Assembly: GCA_033182465.1 (NCBI GenBank)
Contig: CP137318.1
Coordinates: 1,984,001-2,048,000, forward strand
From: Sanghuangporus weigelae
Taxonomy: Eukaryota > Basidiomycota > Agaricomycetes > Hymenochaetales > Hymenochaetaceae
Direction: 5' to 3'
DNA: 64,000 bases
In this document: in pieces, positions 11,799 to 22,621 of the stretch
Position numbering within the stretch: position 1 is the first letter of the stretch
How the letters are laid out: each line of letters opens with the position of its first letter
Position numbers and translations under genes: made by a program
Notes under the pieces: model-generated
What the model saw: only the letters and a program-made list of their open reading frames with translations
Databases searched by the model: none
Told to the model about the DNA's origin: nothing

Positions 11799-13629
11799 TC
11801 AGAAGTCCTGGTACGGAGGAGGGGTAGCGCCATCTCCATCCGCATCTTTGCTTCCGCTTCCCCAACCATCTTTTCTAGCCTGCTCCTGCTTAAGAAGTCT
11901 GTCTTTCTCCTCCTTTTCAAGACGTTTCTTTTCTTCTTCCGCGGTCTCGTACTTTTGAACCGGACCTTGTGCAAGACGCTCACGTTCCTCCTTCTGGAGG
12001 CGTGCCTTCTCTTCTTCAGCGGGCTCGAACCTCGGAGCAGAGGCCGTTGAAGATGGAGGAGGAATATCCGATCTCAAATCCTTCAGAGATCCGCTCTTGG
12101 GACCGGGGCCAAGAGGTCCGGCCGATACAGGCATGCCTGTCTCTGCAATCGTTGGCTCAGGAATCTGAACAGGAGATGTAGTTGGCTCTGCTGCAGGAGG
12201 CGATGTACTGGAAATAGTAGACGGCGCAGCAGCCACATTAGACGCGACAGGAACGGCCTCGCTATCCTTCGTGTTTACCGGAGAGGACCTTGGAGGAATT
12301 GGAGCGGGAGCATTGTTCAATGCCGTAGGGTTGACTGGTGGCGGGGATGCCTTCGGTGCCGAGGGCTGAGGTGGGACTGAATGAGGAACGGAAGCACTAT
12401 CATGCGAGGTTCCAGGCAGGCTCGGAGAAGCTATGTTCGAGAGCTCCGACGCATGCGTGACACCGAAGCTACGTGAATCTGACCGGTTGATGTCCGCGAC
12501 GGAAGGCTGGAAAGAGTGACTGATGCTTCCGGGCTTAAAGTTATCCAGTGCTTGCTGAAGTGACGCACGTGTCGCGGCTGTCGACTGGGCTCCAGTGTAA
12601 GGCTGGCTTTCCGACGGCGGAATAGATGGGAGAGCGTCGATAATTGAAGTGGACGCCTCCGCGAGTAGCACCAGCTTTTCACCATACTGCAGAAACAACG
12701 GAGTCAGTAAATAATAAAATGTCTGATAACGATACGAACTTCTCTGATTGCAGCCCATTTCGCCCGCTCAGATTCTCTGACTGCATTCCTCTTGAGGATT
12801 TCTATCGCCTTCTCGGCAGGCTCATCTTCAGCCTCCAGTCTAGCAAGCTGTTCTCTCAGATCGGCCAACCGCTTCTCAGATCCCTTCTGCATATCATGTT
12901 CGAGTCTCCCAATTTGAGTCTGGAGACCCGTACGGCTATTGCGTTTTGGCTCAAGTTCCTTTTCCGCATTACGCAGAGCTTTCATCGCGGAGCGAGACGA
13001 ATCCAATTGAGAGGCCAGAGTTGTAGATAATGCTCCATGAACGAAGTTCAAGTATGCGAGCCTATCCGTTACTGAATAGTACTTAGAAGTGGTCGTCGGC
13101 AAGGGTATGAGAATAAAACATACCATCTTTGAGATCCTCATCTTGGCCTTGTCCCCACATATACAATTCCTTGCTCTGAGACTTCGCATCTTTCTGCAAT
13201 CAACTAGATCAGACACAGTAGTATCGGCCTGTAGAGAAAGCAACGTACGGCTGCACTCTCGAAGTCAAGAACGACTCCCTTTTGAGATGTAATGATCCTT
13301 TGCACAGGTGAGACATTGCTAACGGAAGAAATGGCATGAGCACTGGGCGAGGAACAAAGGCGCATACATCCATCGAGAAGGGCGACTTACGCATACTGCA
13401 TCTGCAGATTTCTGAACTGATACGTGATACTTCCAAGCACCTGTGATTTGGCACCGATACCTCCCTGTGCTGCGGATTGATTTGCCGTTGGCTGCTCAGC
13501 AGAGTCCGCTCCGCCATGCTCCTGCTGTTTCTGTACTTTCGACTGTAGGTGCGATACCTGGCTTGAAAGCGGCGACTGCTCGTACACAGACTGTGCCTTT
13601 GTTGCTATGGACGAGAAAAAGCTGGACAT
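11799..13629 (-). CDS. Eisosome core protein, Pil1/Lsp1 family (BAR domain)
   Basis: The N-terminal ~270 residues form the Pil1/Lsp1 BAR-like domain: SQVLGSITYQFRNLQMQYA, then DAKSQSKELYMWGQGQDEDL, DRLAYLNFVHGALSTTLASQ, and QTQIGRLEHDMQKGSEKRLA with ADLREQLARLEAEDEPAEKA. These residues make the curved helical dimer that coats plasma-membrane furrows (eisosomes) with PI(4,5)P2. The C-terminal half is a long Pro/Ser/Ala-rich disordered region with a charged stretch rich in EEEKKRLEKEEKDRL, unlike the short tail of yeast Pil1. Introns are short. Start at 13629 is the first ATG (MSSFFSSIATKAQS); the stop is at 11799-11801. Family assignment is strong; whether it is the Pil1 or Lsp1 equivalent is not decidable. 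Confidence 0.88.
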
Positions 13630-13858
13630 GATGGTGGAATGGGGGGTGATGGGGACGACAGAGCTAGGTTATATATGAAGTGCTAAGTGACTGCGCCAAG
13701 CGCGTATCCCAACTGCGCGTCATAGACACGACTTCGACAAACACAGCCAAACATCGCATCTAACCAAACGTTCTCACACCGCCACACCATGCAGTGTAAA
13801 GCTAATAGGTAACTATTATACGAGGGTACATCCCGCAGCAATCTCACTGATATTAATC

Positions 13859-14135
13859 TACAACATCCAACTCAAAGAGAATAAAACCAATATTTCAAAC
13901 AATAATCTTTTTCGCCTTGCCCTTCTTCTCCGAGTCCTTGTGCGACAAGAATTCCACCTCTGTTGCTAATGGTCCAGCAAGCTTTTGGTTCTCAGCATAT
14001 CCAAGCACGCTTGTCTTGAAATGCCTTCCAATAGACTCGATTCTTGCCCGCAGCTTCTCATCGTCAGCCTGATTTGACGGAGCGAGGCGCGTCCAGATTG
14101 ATATCCGGTAAAACTGCGGACGCGTAGAAACGATG
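13859..14135 (-). repeat. Inverted repeat copy A: native 3' end of eIF4E
   Basis: 277 bases inside the eIF4E gene (last exon from IVSTRPQFYRISIW to the stop, plus about 36 bases downstream of it) recur in opposite orientation at 16165-16441. Reading both base by base I found no mismatch. Sequence similarity stops abruptly at both edges. Confidence 0.9.
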
Positions 14136-15064
14136 ACGCCAGTCACTAATGACTGCGGTGCGGACCCGTCGGGCACAGGTGCGGACGATTCGAATGTTTC
14201 TCCAATTGCAGCCAACATCTGTACACGTATGAACATCACACATCTCTTTTCTATGAACTAGCGGACTTACTGTATACAACCACATCTTATCAACATTGTT
14301 CCTGTTCTTGTCTTTTGGCAATTGAATGCTCCATTTCCCTCCGTACTTATTCTGTTCATCCTCCCAAGCTGGGATGATGCCCTCCTATAGACCTGTAAGT
14401 CGACATACGCTCAAACATCTAGAATAATCGGACCTTGAAGAGGTAATAGTTGGCTTTTTGCGGCAACTGCGATGGAGGTACTATGTTGTTGTACAAGCTG
14501 CCAACATTAACCATCAATTAATTGTCTTATTTTATCAAAAATGGTCCGGACGTACCCCCAGAATTCCTCCACGCTGTCGAAACTTATCACGCGTTTAATG
14601 TCCTCCATCCAGCCGGTCGCCGCAGCCGCAGCCGTGCCAGGCGTTTGTGGTAGTGGCGTCTGAGGCGCAGCAGTGACTGGTGTTTGCGGCAAGTTTCGTC
14701 CCTTTGTCGAGGGAGAATCGAACCAAAGCATCCATGGTGAGAAGAGAGGATGCTATCAAGGCCGTAACCAAGTGTATGGTAGGGCGGCGTCACTCAACTT
14801 GCAGTGACACAGTAGTTTAAGACGTACCTTGACATTGAAATTCGTCGGATCACTGAAGACAGTACGTATGCCTTCCGCCTGGGATTCCATATCCACCTCC
14901 TGGATTTCGCCGTCCTCGAGATTGTCACCATTTGTTGGCGAGTCCGACGAGTTCTTTGTTGTGTCATTGGAACCGTTCAAGTCTTTGTTTTCAGACAAAG
15001 CGGCGGAGAGTGCTGCTCTGGATGCCTGCATCGCAGAGGCTGGGAGCGAAGTAGCCGACGCCAT
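13895..15064 (-). CDS. Translation initiation factor eIF4E (mRNA cap-binding protein)
   Basis: After an acidic, Ser-rich N-terminus (NGDNLEDGEIQEVDMESQ) the cap-binding fold begins with FNVKHPLFSPWMLWFDSP, continues through DSVEEFWG, NNIVPPSQLPQKANYYLFKEG, IPAWEDEQNKYGGKWSIQLP and DKMWLYTMLAAIGE, and ends in a last exon running from the eIF4E core into FYRISIWTRLAP and a basic tail (KKGKAKKIIV). The tryptophans that stack on the m7G cap, the Glu that pairs with it (W-E-D-E) and the 4E-BP/eIF4G-binding Trp are present. Start chosen at MASATSLPAS (15064); an in-frame ATG further upstream (MCAVVILH..) is possible. An insertion of Ala/Thr/Pro repeats (TPLPQTPGTAAAAAT) follows the first core strand, which is unusual. 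The 3' end is duplicated downstream in inverted orientation. Confidence 0.92.
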
Positions 15065-16164
15065 GTTGACCGCCTTGCTGGGTAAGAGTATAGTATGCAA
15101 TATCACAACGGCGCACACGGTCGGTGGGGGCAGGCCTAGGGTGACGACAGATCGGCGAAACAGAGGATTTGTGGGGTGGGACCAAGCAAGAATACAGTAA
15201 GTTAAATGTGCTGAGCAGAACTAGAGTAACGATATGGGAAGCTGAAGCAAGCGCAGGGAAAGTGTTGATGAAGCAGAAAGGAGATGCTCTTTGTAGTGAC
15301 GGTACAGGTTCTTGTGAGATTTCTTCTGCAAAACTGGATCATCATCCTCGATCGCCCTTACGCCACATAGATTAGTCAGCCTTTGATGTCTCATTCACAT
15401 ACTCTACTCTCTTGCAAATTGTTCTTTCTTACACGAGCTCACTTGTATTTTTATACTTTCTGTGTTCGAAACAAAAGCCTCTGAACACAGTTTCTCGAGC
15501 ATTGAAAATGCACATGACCAACTCATACTCACTTTCTCACTGATGGGTGGGTGCCAGACGCGATGTCCATACAAGTCCTTCCTGCTGTGTTCTTTCAGTG
15601 TTGCAGAGCCTGTGTCTCGTTGCTTCGGTCGTCAACATTGATATGACGATCGACACTGTGATCTATCAAAAAACATTAACAAGTTCTCTCCTGGTATATC
15701 TGGTTTACCCGAATTTATGCAATGCATGGGGAGTCCGGACGGAGCAGATGATACGGCAGCAGGCGGTAGTTTGCTGAGCAATGAGAAAAACGCGATTGGT
15801 CCTTCTCTCCCATGGTAATCGCAATCGTCACTGTTCTCTTATTTTAAACCCATCCTTCTGATGAGAAAGCATCCAACTTACTCAGTCTTGTCATACAGCA
15901 AATCTATTGACGCACATTCTTGCCACGGGTGAGCCATAGGCCGCTTTGGACGGCGTAACCGATTCGCGGGAGGTGAAGGATTTTGCCCGGATCTCCTCTT
16001 TTGTCACTTCGCCGGCGTTCTCGGTTCAAACGCTTCTCACTTCCGTTGCTTGTGAGACTGTTTGCGACTCTCTGGTCTAGTCGATTGACGACCCGTATGC
16101 ACTCCCATCTCCTTTGTTACAGCAGGACTTGAGTCTGGCCCTAACGCAGAATGCGAACATTAAC
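15065..16164. other. Gene-free stretch upstream of eIF4E
   Basis: About 1.1 kb containing the eIF4E promoter and then DNA with no reading frame I could join into a protein. Only short frames without domain resemblance are present. No repeat family, tRNA or transposon ends were recognised. Confidence 0.5.
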
Positions 16165-16441
16165 CATCGTTTCTACGCGTCCGCAGTTTTACCGGATATC
16201 AATCTGGACGCGCCTCGCTCCGTCAAATCAGGCTGACGATGAGAAGCTGCGGGCAAGAATCGAGTCTATTGGAAGGCATTTCAAGACAAGCGTGCTTGGA
16301 TATGCTGAGAACCAAAAGCTTGCTGGACCATTAGCAACAGAGGTGGAATTCTTGTCGCACAAGGACTCGGAGAAGAAGGGCAAGGCGAAAAAGATTATTG
16401 TTTGAAATATTGGTTTTATTCTCTTTGAGTTGGATGTTGTA
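16165..16441 (+). pseudogene. Inverted repeat copy B: detached duplicate of eIF4E 3' end
   Basis: This segment encodes the same C-terminal residues as eIF4E (from VSTRPQFYRISIW through KKGKAKKIIV and the stop) plus the same ~36 bases after it, on the opposite strand, 2.03 kb from the native copy. It lacks all upstream eIF4E exons, so it is not a gene by itself, although an ATG a few codons upstream (MRTLTIVSTRP) gives an open frame. Identity to the native copy appears complete, including the non-coding part, which implies either a very recent event, gene conversion, or an assembly artefact. A 13-base string just at its left edge (AACATTAACCATC) also occurs at 14503-14515 inside eIF4E, which could be junction microhomology. 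Confidence 0.88.
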
Positions 16442-18673
16442 TTAGCATTCCATTATGGCTCTCTTCAACGACCACATCGTTACCAGCAGGAATATACCCC
16501 GACGTATTGGCATTCAAGCCACCTGTATTCTCGCAATCTATTTATTTATAGACATAAAGTTTCGGGATGCGTAAGCAATACCGGACTGGATATCAATGCA
16601 CCTTCTATATCTGCTGCTGAAAGCTCTGGCCTAGAAATGAAAGACAAGGATCCAGCTGACCTTCAAAATCAACCTTCTCGCGATCCCGTACGATTGAGTT
16701 ATGTCTTTTCGTAGCTGTGGCGCTTTCAACCCTGTACTCGCTGGTCGCTCGGTCTGGAATGGAGGCGCTCAGACGCTGTGTACACTGCGGTCTACTAAAC
16801 ATCTGAACAGATGACCATCCGGATTCCTGGATGGAAAGGTTAATAAGTTGTTCCCCTTGTTCTCGGTTTGAAGTTCGGAAAATGACTGGATATCCTTTTG
16901 AATATTGGTAGGTAACAAAATAACGACTATACGTGGAGATAGATACCATCGGGCATGAAGTTCTTCGCGGTAGCAAGTAATCGGCCAATTATCCAGTTGC
17001 CTCATACTTCTACAAGTAGCAGCTCTTGGACACAACTCCCTCCCCTCTCTTCTTAAAAAAAGCTTATTAAATTTCTCATCTCCGCGGAGTCTGAATATCC
17101 TATGACTTTCTCAAGAGTAATTCTGCCCCGAATGTGATTGCCTGCCATCGTTGTGCCTATCAGACTTTTTGGGAAGAATCTGAAGGGATGGGGGACGTAA
17201 TTCACGACCGCCGCTACGTCCATTATTGAAATGCTCGGAATAATACTTTCCCTCGAAAACCGTTAGAACGACATGTTCAAGGTCAAGGTGAAAATCAGCT
17301 TCGCCGAACAAACATTAATATTGAAAGATTCTCCATCCTCCCATGCATATGCCAGCGGATAAATTTTCTCGACACATTCTTTGGAATGGACTTTGTCAAG
17401 TTCGAGGATTACCTTCTTTTTCATTCCTTCCTTTTCTGATTAATTGCCTCTCGTCTCGGACATTCGTAAGTATCCGCACGATTGTGAAATAGCTGCACAG
17501 TACTAGAGCTTCTTGTATACTGGCTCGACGTGACTGCGACTAGTAGGAGTCATTGGAGTCCCGCGCATTAATATTGCATTGTCTTTTGCACTTTTGAAAT
17601 TTTGATTATTATAATATCTCCCCCTTTCTGCGGGTGGGACCGAACGCGGTGCAGAGAAGTTCTCCTTCTCCTCTTTCAAAGTTCAGGTTCATCACTGTCA
17701 TACAGACAGTCATGGGTAATGGGCGACTTTCTGCAATTGAGTGTTTAATTAACAACTACTGCTAATCATAATCTTTATCAAATACTTATCAAATCAAAAG
17801 TATGACCGGATCCGCCTGCTAAATAAGGCTTAGTTTAGAAAACATCCAGTGCCCATTGGCCAATCACTTCAATGTATCAATCTGTGTACGTACGGCAAGG
17901 AACCCAGAATGCATGTACATACAAGAGACGAGATGCTTAGAAGCACACGAAACTCGTCTATTCGTTTATTAGTCGGGGTGAAGTCTGGACTTTGATGATC
18001 TCTTTCATGAAATATCATCTGCAGAACGCGGTCGAATTCAGAAGTTCGCGTCGTAGATTCTTCAGCAGGAGTAATGTATATATTTCGTGCTGTAAGCGAA
18101 TGAGATCGAAGCTCAAGAAGTCAACGGGGAGTCGAGACAGTCGGCCATATGAAGAGCACGATCTGGAGTACACACATTTAATTGGGTTAGATGCACAGCG
18201 TTTACATCATCTAAGGGAAAGAAAGGAATGGAAGGAATATGGCACGTGGGCAATACTAATAATAAAATCCAGAGGCAAAACCATGTGGCTTTTCTTCTGA
18301 GTCGTACGGGCCACTATGGAATACGATTGGATGGGATGGAAAACAGGAACAGAACGCATGCAGCGAGAGCGGAGTAACTGAGATAGGGGTGGAAGGGCAA
18401 TACTACAGATGGTCGAGAAAATGATGAACTGAACATTGAACAACGCTAGAGCCGACATCAAAGAACCTTGGGAAAGGCTGATATGCAGATAAATCGGAGG
18501 AAGATAGAGAAATGGGAAGACAGAAGACGAAAGACAGAAGTTTATCTGTATGTCGTGTCGAGCACAATGCGTAGTTTCGCTATTGGACCGGGCTGCCGTT
18601 GGCCGTCAAATAGAAGAGGGAAGCCGTTGAGGATCAGGGCAGGCCGGATGCCGCCTCTAGTCCTGATGCAAGA
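16442..18673. other. Gene-free stretch between eIF4E duplicate and paralogue pair
   Basis: About 2.2 kb, fairly AT-rich in 17540-17900, without a frame that I can recognise or join to exons. The longest minus-strand frame (16605-16988) has no domain-like pattern. No terminal repeats or target-site duplications seen. The last part should contain the 3' region of the minus-strand gene ending at 18674. Confidence 0.45.
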
Positions 18674-20258
18674 CTAGTCGAAATTTGAATGCACCGGTCT
18701 GCCAGCGCCAGACATCTGATCGACGGTATTCGATATGGTATTGGATTGCCTGTTCACTTCGTCCCTGTTCACATTCGAGCTTGAATCAAACTGCGGTCCC
18801 GTATTCGAAGTTCGAATTGAATCATGCACACCCGTCTTTGGTGCGCACGTGCTGATGCCCATGAATGCGTTTGATGCCATGAAGGATAGAGCCGTCATAT
18901 CAGCGTCTGCGCCGAGTTGCGCCCGCAGCTCGTCGTACTGTCCGATAGAATTCATCGACACATCGGGGAGACAGATCAAAGAGAAGCACCTTGATTTCAG
19001 CTTCCCTTCTTTCCGCGTGCAACTTCGCGGTCGTATTCTTCAGATGCACGATCATGGTCTGAGTCGTTCCGGATCATTGGATTGAAAATCATTGTAAGAA
19101 GCGTTGACATTTTTAAGGTACAAGGGTACATACTCTGATGGAACGACTGGTGAGCCCACGACCGGAGGAAACACGCTCCATAGGAACAGGTTCATGGCCA
19201 GCAAGACGCAGTTGCTTGTGCAAGTAGATAACGTATTGCTCAAGACAATCGAGATACAGCCGTTTCTTGTCGTGAGTCGAAATGGTGTCACTGTTCAGTT
19301 CTGAGTTCTAGATACAATGTGAATGCGAGGGAATTGCTTACGGATCTGTTGGAGTAAAGCCGAGCCTTTCGGTCTCATGTACTAATTGCGCTTTTCGGCG
19401 CTCCACTCGTCGACGGTCCCTCTGTGCAGCTTCAGCATCGCGAATCGACAGTTCGCCGAGAAGTTCTACCGGGGTCGGGAATGTGTCGCTTGGAGGCACA
19501 AGCTTACCGCTGGTTTTGATATGTACTTGTGAAGTTTCCGGAGGAATCGCATCCGGGAGGTACGGCATTTCGCTAGGACGCCTGGCTGACGCGTCCAAAT
19601 CGGTTGAACATGAAGACGGAGGGGGGCCCGCGGGAACTTGGGGTATTGAAGGTACCTGCGGTACCTGTATTTGAGGGAAAGAAGGGTTGGCTGCGAAAGT
19701 ATGATTGTGCCACATCTGCGTTGATACCGAAGGTGCATGCAAAGACGAAGGCGCGCCTTGGGCAGAAACATTGCTAGCTTGCATACGTGCCATTTGGGTA
19801 GCCGTGAGTTCATCAAAGACCGCGTTTGGAAAACCGAAATGGTCTTTATCAAAGGGATCGATAATTGTGCCATGTGCGCCAGGTGCAAACGCAAGAGGTG
19901 ATTGGACATGTGCATTCGTCATGGCGTTGTCAAATGCCTGAACGGGATTGAAGAATGGGACAGGACGGGGAGAATGAAGGAAAACATTATGTTGAGCCGA
20001 GATGCCTTTATGATAGAAGCGCTGAGTGTGAACGGAGGAGGCATTGATTGAAAGTGGATTAGGATAGGGCGCAGAGCTCATACGTCGATCCCTCCTACTG
20101 GAGGGTACTACCCGAGGTATGACAGAATGATGAGGGTGGGGACGCGATAAGTCATCAGAAGGAATATCTGGGATGTAAGTGCTTGTTGTGGGACTGCTGA
20201 GGACGGTGGGTGCCCCATTTGAGCTGGGGATAAGGTGGTTGTAAGCGTGGACGAGCAT
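18674..20258 (-). CDS. Uncharacterised fungal protein, paralogue of the divergent neighbour
   Basis: Four exons join in frame (19342-20258, 19134-19290, 18990-19058, 18674-18937) to give 468 residues. The first exon is Pro/Ser/His-rich, ends with a basic Arg-rich stretch (AQRDRRRVERRKAQLVHE) resembling a DNA-binding or nuclear-localisation segment, and leads into the module HDKKRLYLDCLEQYVIYLHK..LAGHEPVPMERV..GRGLTSRSIR, then MIVHLKNTTAKLHAERREAE. The second and third exons match the neighbour's exons 3 and 4 in length (157 and 69 nt) and phase, and about 15 of 52 residues are identical without gaps. I do not recognise the family from characterised proteins. A regulatory role is possible given the basic stretch and predicted helices. 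Start 20258 (MLVHAYNHLIP) is chosen; an upstream exon cannot be excluded. Confidence 0.72.
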
Positions 20259-20774
20259 GGAGCAGGCGATGAGGAGGAAGACACTGGATGGGGCGAGATG
20301 AGACGAAGCGCGTATAAATAAGAAAGTATGGACAAGGTTATGTATGTTACCGTCGATGCAGGTAAAAGGCACAAGTCAAAGTCACGACAATAATAGGATA
20401 TGCGTGATTTCGTAAACATTTTGCTGAGTGGCGTTAGACAACTCCGAGTGTCCGGATTTGAATCTCAGATGCATAGTTGATCGCTTGACCGTCGTCCGAG
20501 GAGGAAGCAATTGCAGGTGCAAGTCAAGTGGTGGCCGTAATATAGTTATGGGTCCCTGTTTATGTCTATTGTCTTTCATCCGGAAGAAGTCGGCACCCCC
20601 GATCTTCAGCCTTTGCTTCCATGGCCTTCAACCAGGCAATATATTCTGAAAAAGGCAAGAACAGAACAGCTGAGCTCAAATATATGCTGTCGAATTATAA
20701 TCAATATCTACTGTCTTGCTTAAGCTTCCCCCTCTCGCTCTCGCTCTCTCAAATCTTCCCTCCTCGTCGTTACT
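20259..20774. promoter_or_regulatory. Shared divergent promoter region of the paralogue pair
   Basis: 516 bases separate the two start codons, so the promoters must lie back to back. The + side has a strong pyrimidine tract (CT/TCGCTC-rich, about 20717-20765) directly before the ATG of the right-hand gene, as is common at fungal transcription starts. Confidence 0.55.
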
Positions 20775-22621
20775 ATGATCTCCAACCAGTACTCAGATCA
20801 TTCCCGGTACTCCTTGGACAATTCCTCCCAGATCTTGAACGATGATTCACCAAAGTATCTTCTTAACGTGGTCTACGCTACGACAGCGACTTACTGACTT
20901 GTCGATTCCCTCTTACCAGTTGTATTGCTGTTTCTCAAACTGATGCGCCTCCTCATTATTTTGACGATTCCGGCTATTTGCATCTGCGTAACGTTTTGCA
21001 ACAAAATATGTCACTAATCGACCCGTCATCGCTGCCTCCGTCTGGGTTGTCGTATAGCAACCCCTCCTTACAGAGGAATTCGATGCGGCCAAATCCGCCT
21101 GCTCTTCACATCCTAAATAATATAGAAAGCAATGCGAATACATCAGACTCGGCGTATTCTGGGTATGATCAGTCGTCCGGATGCCCCTCGATTAACCTTC
21201 AAACTCCGGCTACGCCAGTGGATCAGGCATTTTACATGAATGGCTCTGGAGCGGACAGCATGACTTCATTCTCTCCCTCATCTACTACGAGCGGTGAACT
21301 CGACTCTGCGGAAGGCGTCTCTCCCCGAACGGCTGACACTCCATTGGCCGACGCGGATGGAAAAGAAGCGCTCCCGGATGTAACAAGAAGCGGCGGGGAA
21401 CGCGTCGAGCATAAGAAACGTAACTCCCGTCGCATGTGGACTCACTCACTCGAAAAGTATATTTTCACACCCCACGAAATGTGAGACGCATTGCTATCAG
21501 TCTGTGCCGTAAGACTGACTCAATTGCCTCCGTTTCTTATTTCACTCAACGATTCTCTTCCTGATTCTCGGAAATCATAATCTCCCATTCCTCCGTGATC
21601 GCACACTTGATCCATGCGTACGGTGAATTTCTTCACAGCGCTACGCTAGGGACTCCACACCGTCGTACTATTTACTCCGCTTCTCTAGAAGCGCACATCG
21701 ACCGCCTTCATAGCCAACTACTCGGTGTTGGACTCTATCCAGTACACTTTGATGACCTGGAAGTATACAGGGGACTCAATTGCAAAATCGCTAAGGTTAG
21801 TAGAGTTTCACTCTGACTTTATGCGAATAAACACCGCATATTCTTCTTCTACGCCACTGCCGTCGTGCTGGGATGCTGAGTCTCTGTTCCGAGCTTCCGA
21901 TATGACCATGCTGATCAGGAGATCCTGCGTTGATTCACGATTACGCCTACTTGAGCTTTGCTGTGTCTGGACCTGTAGATGTCCATCTTGGAGCCCCCCA
22001 AAACTACGAGACCTTACACGATACTTTCTTCTACTTATGTTGTGCTTAGATTCTCATTCTTTAGTTGACTCTGATTCACCCATTTCGTTGTGCATCCTGA
22101 TTCTGTGTTCCTTGATTCTCGTCATCACGCTAAGCTCGCATATATCACTGACGTACTGCTTCTTGACTTCTTATAGGGTATGGTCGCAGGGTTACAGCAC
22201 GACTATATTCAGGTCCGTACGCGACACCTCGAGATCGAGCGCGCGGTGAGTAAATGGCTTCGTCTTTTCCTTATATCGCTTCCATCCTTTTGCTTTGCAT
22301 AAATTTCCTCTGCATTCTTCCCGCTTTTTCTCTTGGGTTCTCCCTATTCGTAACTGAAGCCTCATACATTATCCGCTGCGATCTCCGCAGCGGCCTCCCA
22401 CGGCCTCCTGCTCATTTTTCTCTCTCGCGCACTGAGAAACTTACGCACTCCCATGACAGACAAATAATGCACGAGAAATGGCAACCGTGCGAGCCAATCA
22501 TGGCGTAAATGGGGCACAGAGCGATGGTCGAGGGATTGTAGATCAAGCTGATCAGACTCACGAGGATTCGATGGATGCGTCTACGGGTTCTGATACTGCA
22601 TTGTCCTCAGCGCATCCCTGA
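20775..22621 (+). CDS. Uncharacterised fungal protein, divergent paralogue of the left neighbour
   Basis: Five exons (20775-20854, 20920-21480, 21639-21795, 22177-22245, 22460-22621) join exactly in frame to 342 residues, starting MISNQYSDHSRYSLDN. After a Ser/Thr/Pro-rich N-terminus and a basic patch (EHKKRNSRRMWTHSLEKY) comes the shared module HRRTIYSASLEAHIDRLHSQ..GVGLYPVHFDDLEVYRGLN..IAK followed by MVAGLQHDYIQVRTRHLEIE, probably two helical segments. The C-terminus is acidic and polar. The intron between the two module exons is long for this window (381 nt). The fact that intron phases all agree makes the model credible. No characterised homologue recognised. Confidence 0.72.

Noticed and set aside
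15858-15870. CTGATGAG..AAAG resembling a hammerhead ribozyme core
   Set aside because: No room for stem II and no matching helices around it.
16018-16032. GGTTCAAAC-like string reminiscent of a tRNA B box
   Set aside because: No A box, acceptor stem or cloverleaf can be folded around it.
16151-16405. An apparent separate small gene for an eIF4E-like C-terminal protein
   Set aside because: It lacks all cap-binding tryptophans of the 5' exons and equals the native 3' end; better seen as a detached duplicate.
16605-16988. A 127-residue minus-strand frame in the gene-poor stretch
   Set aside because: No domain-like or low-complexity pattern, no splice partners, no recognisable homologue.
15065-18673. 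Possible transposon relic in the gene-poor stretch
   Set aside because: I found no terminal repeats, target duplications or transposase/reverse-transcriptase motifs; only the eIF4E duplicate is repeated.
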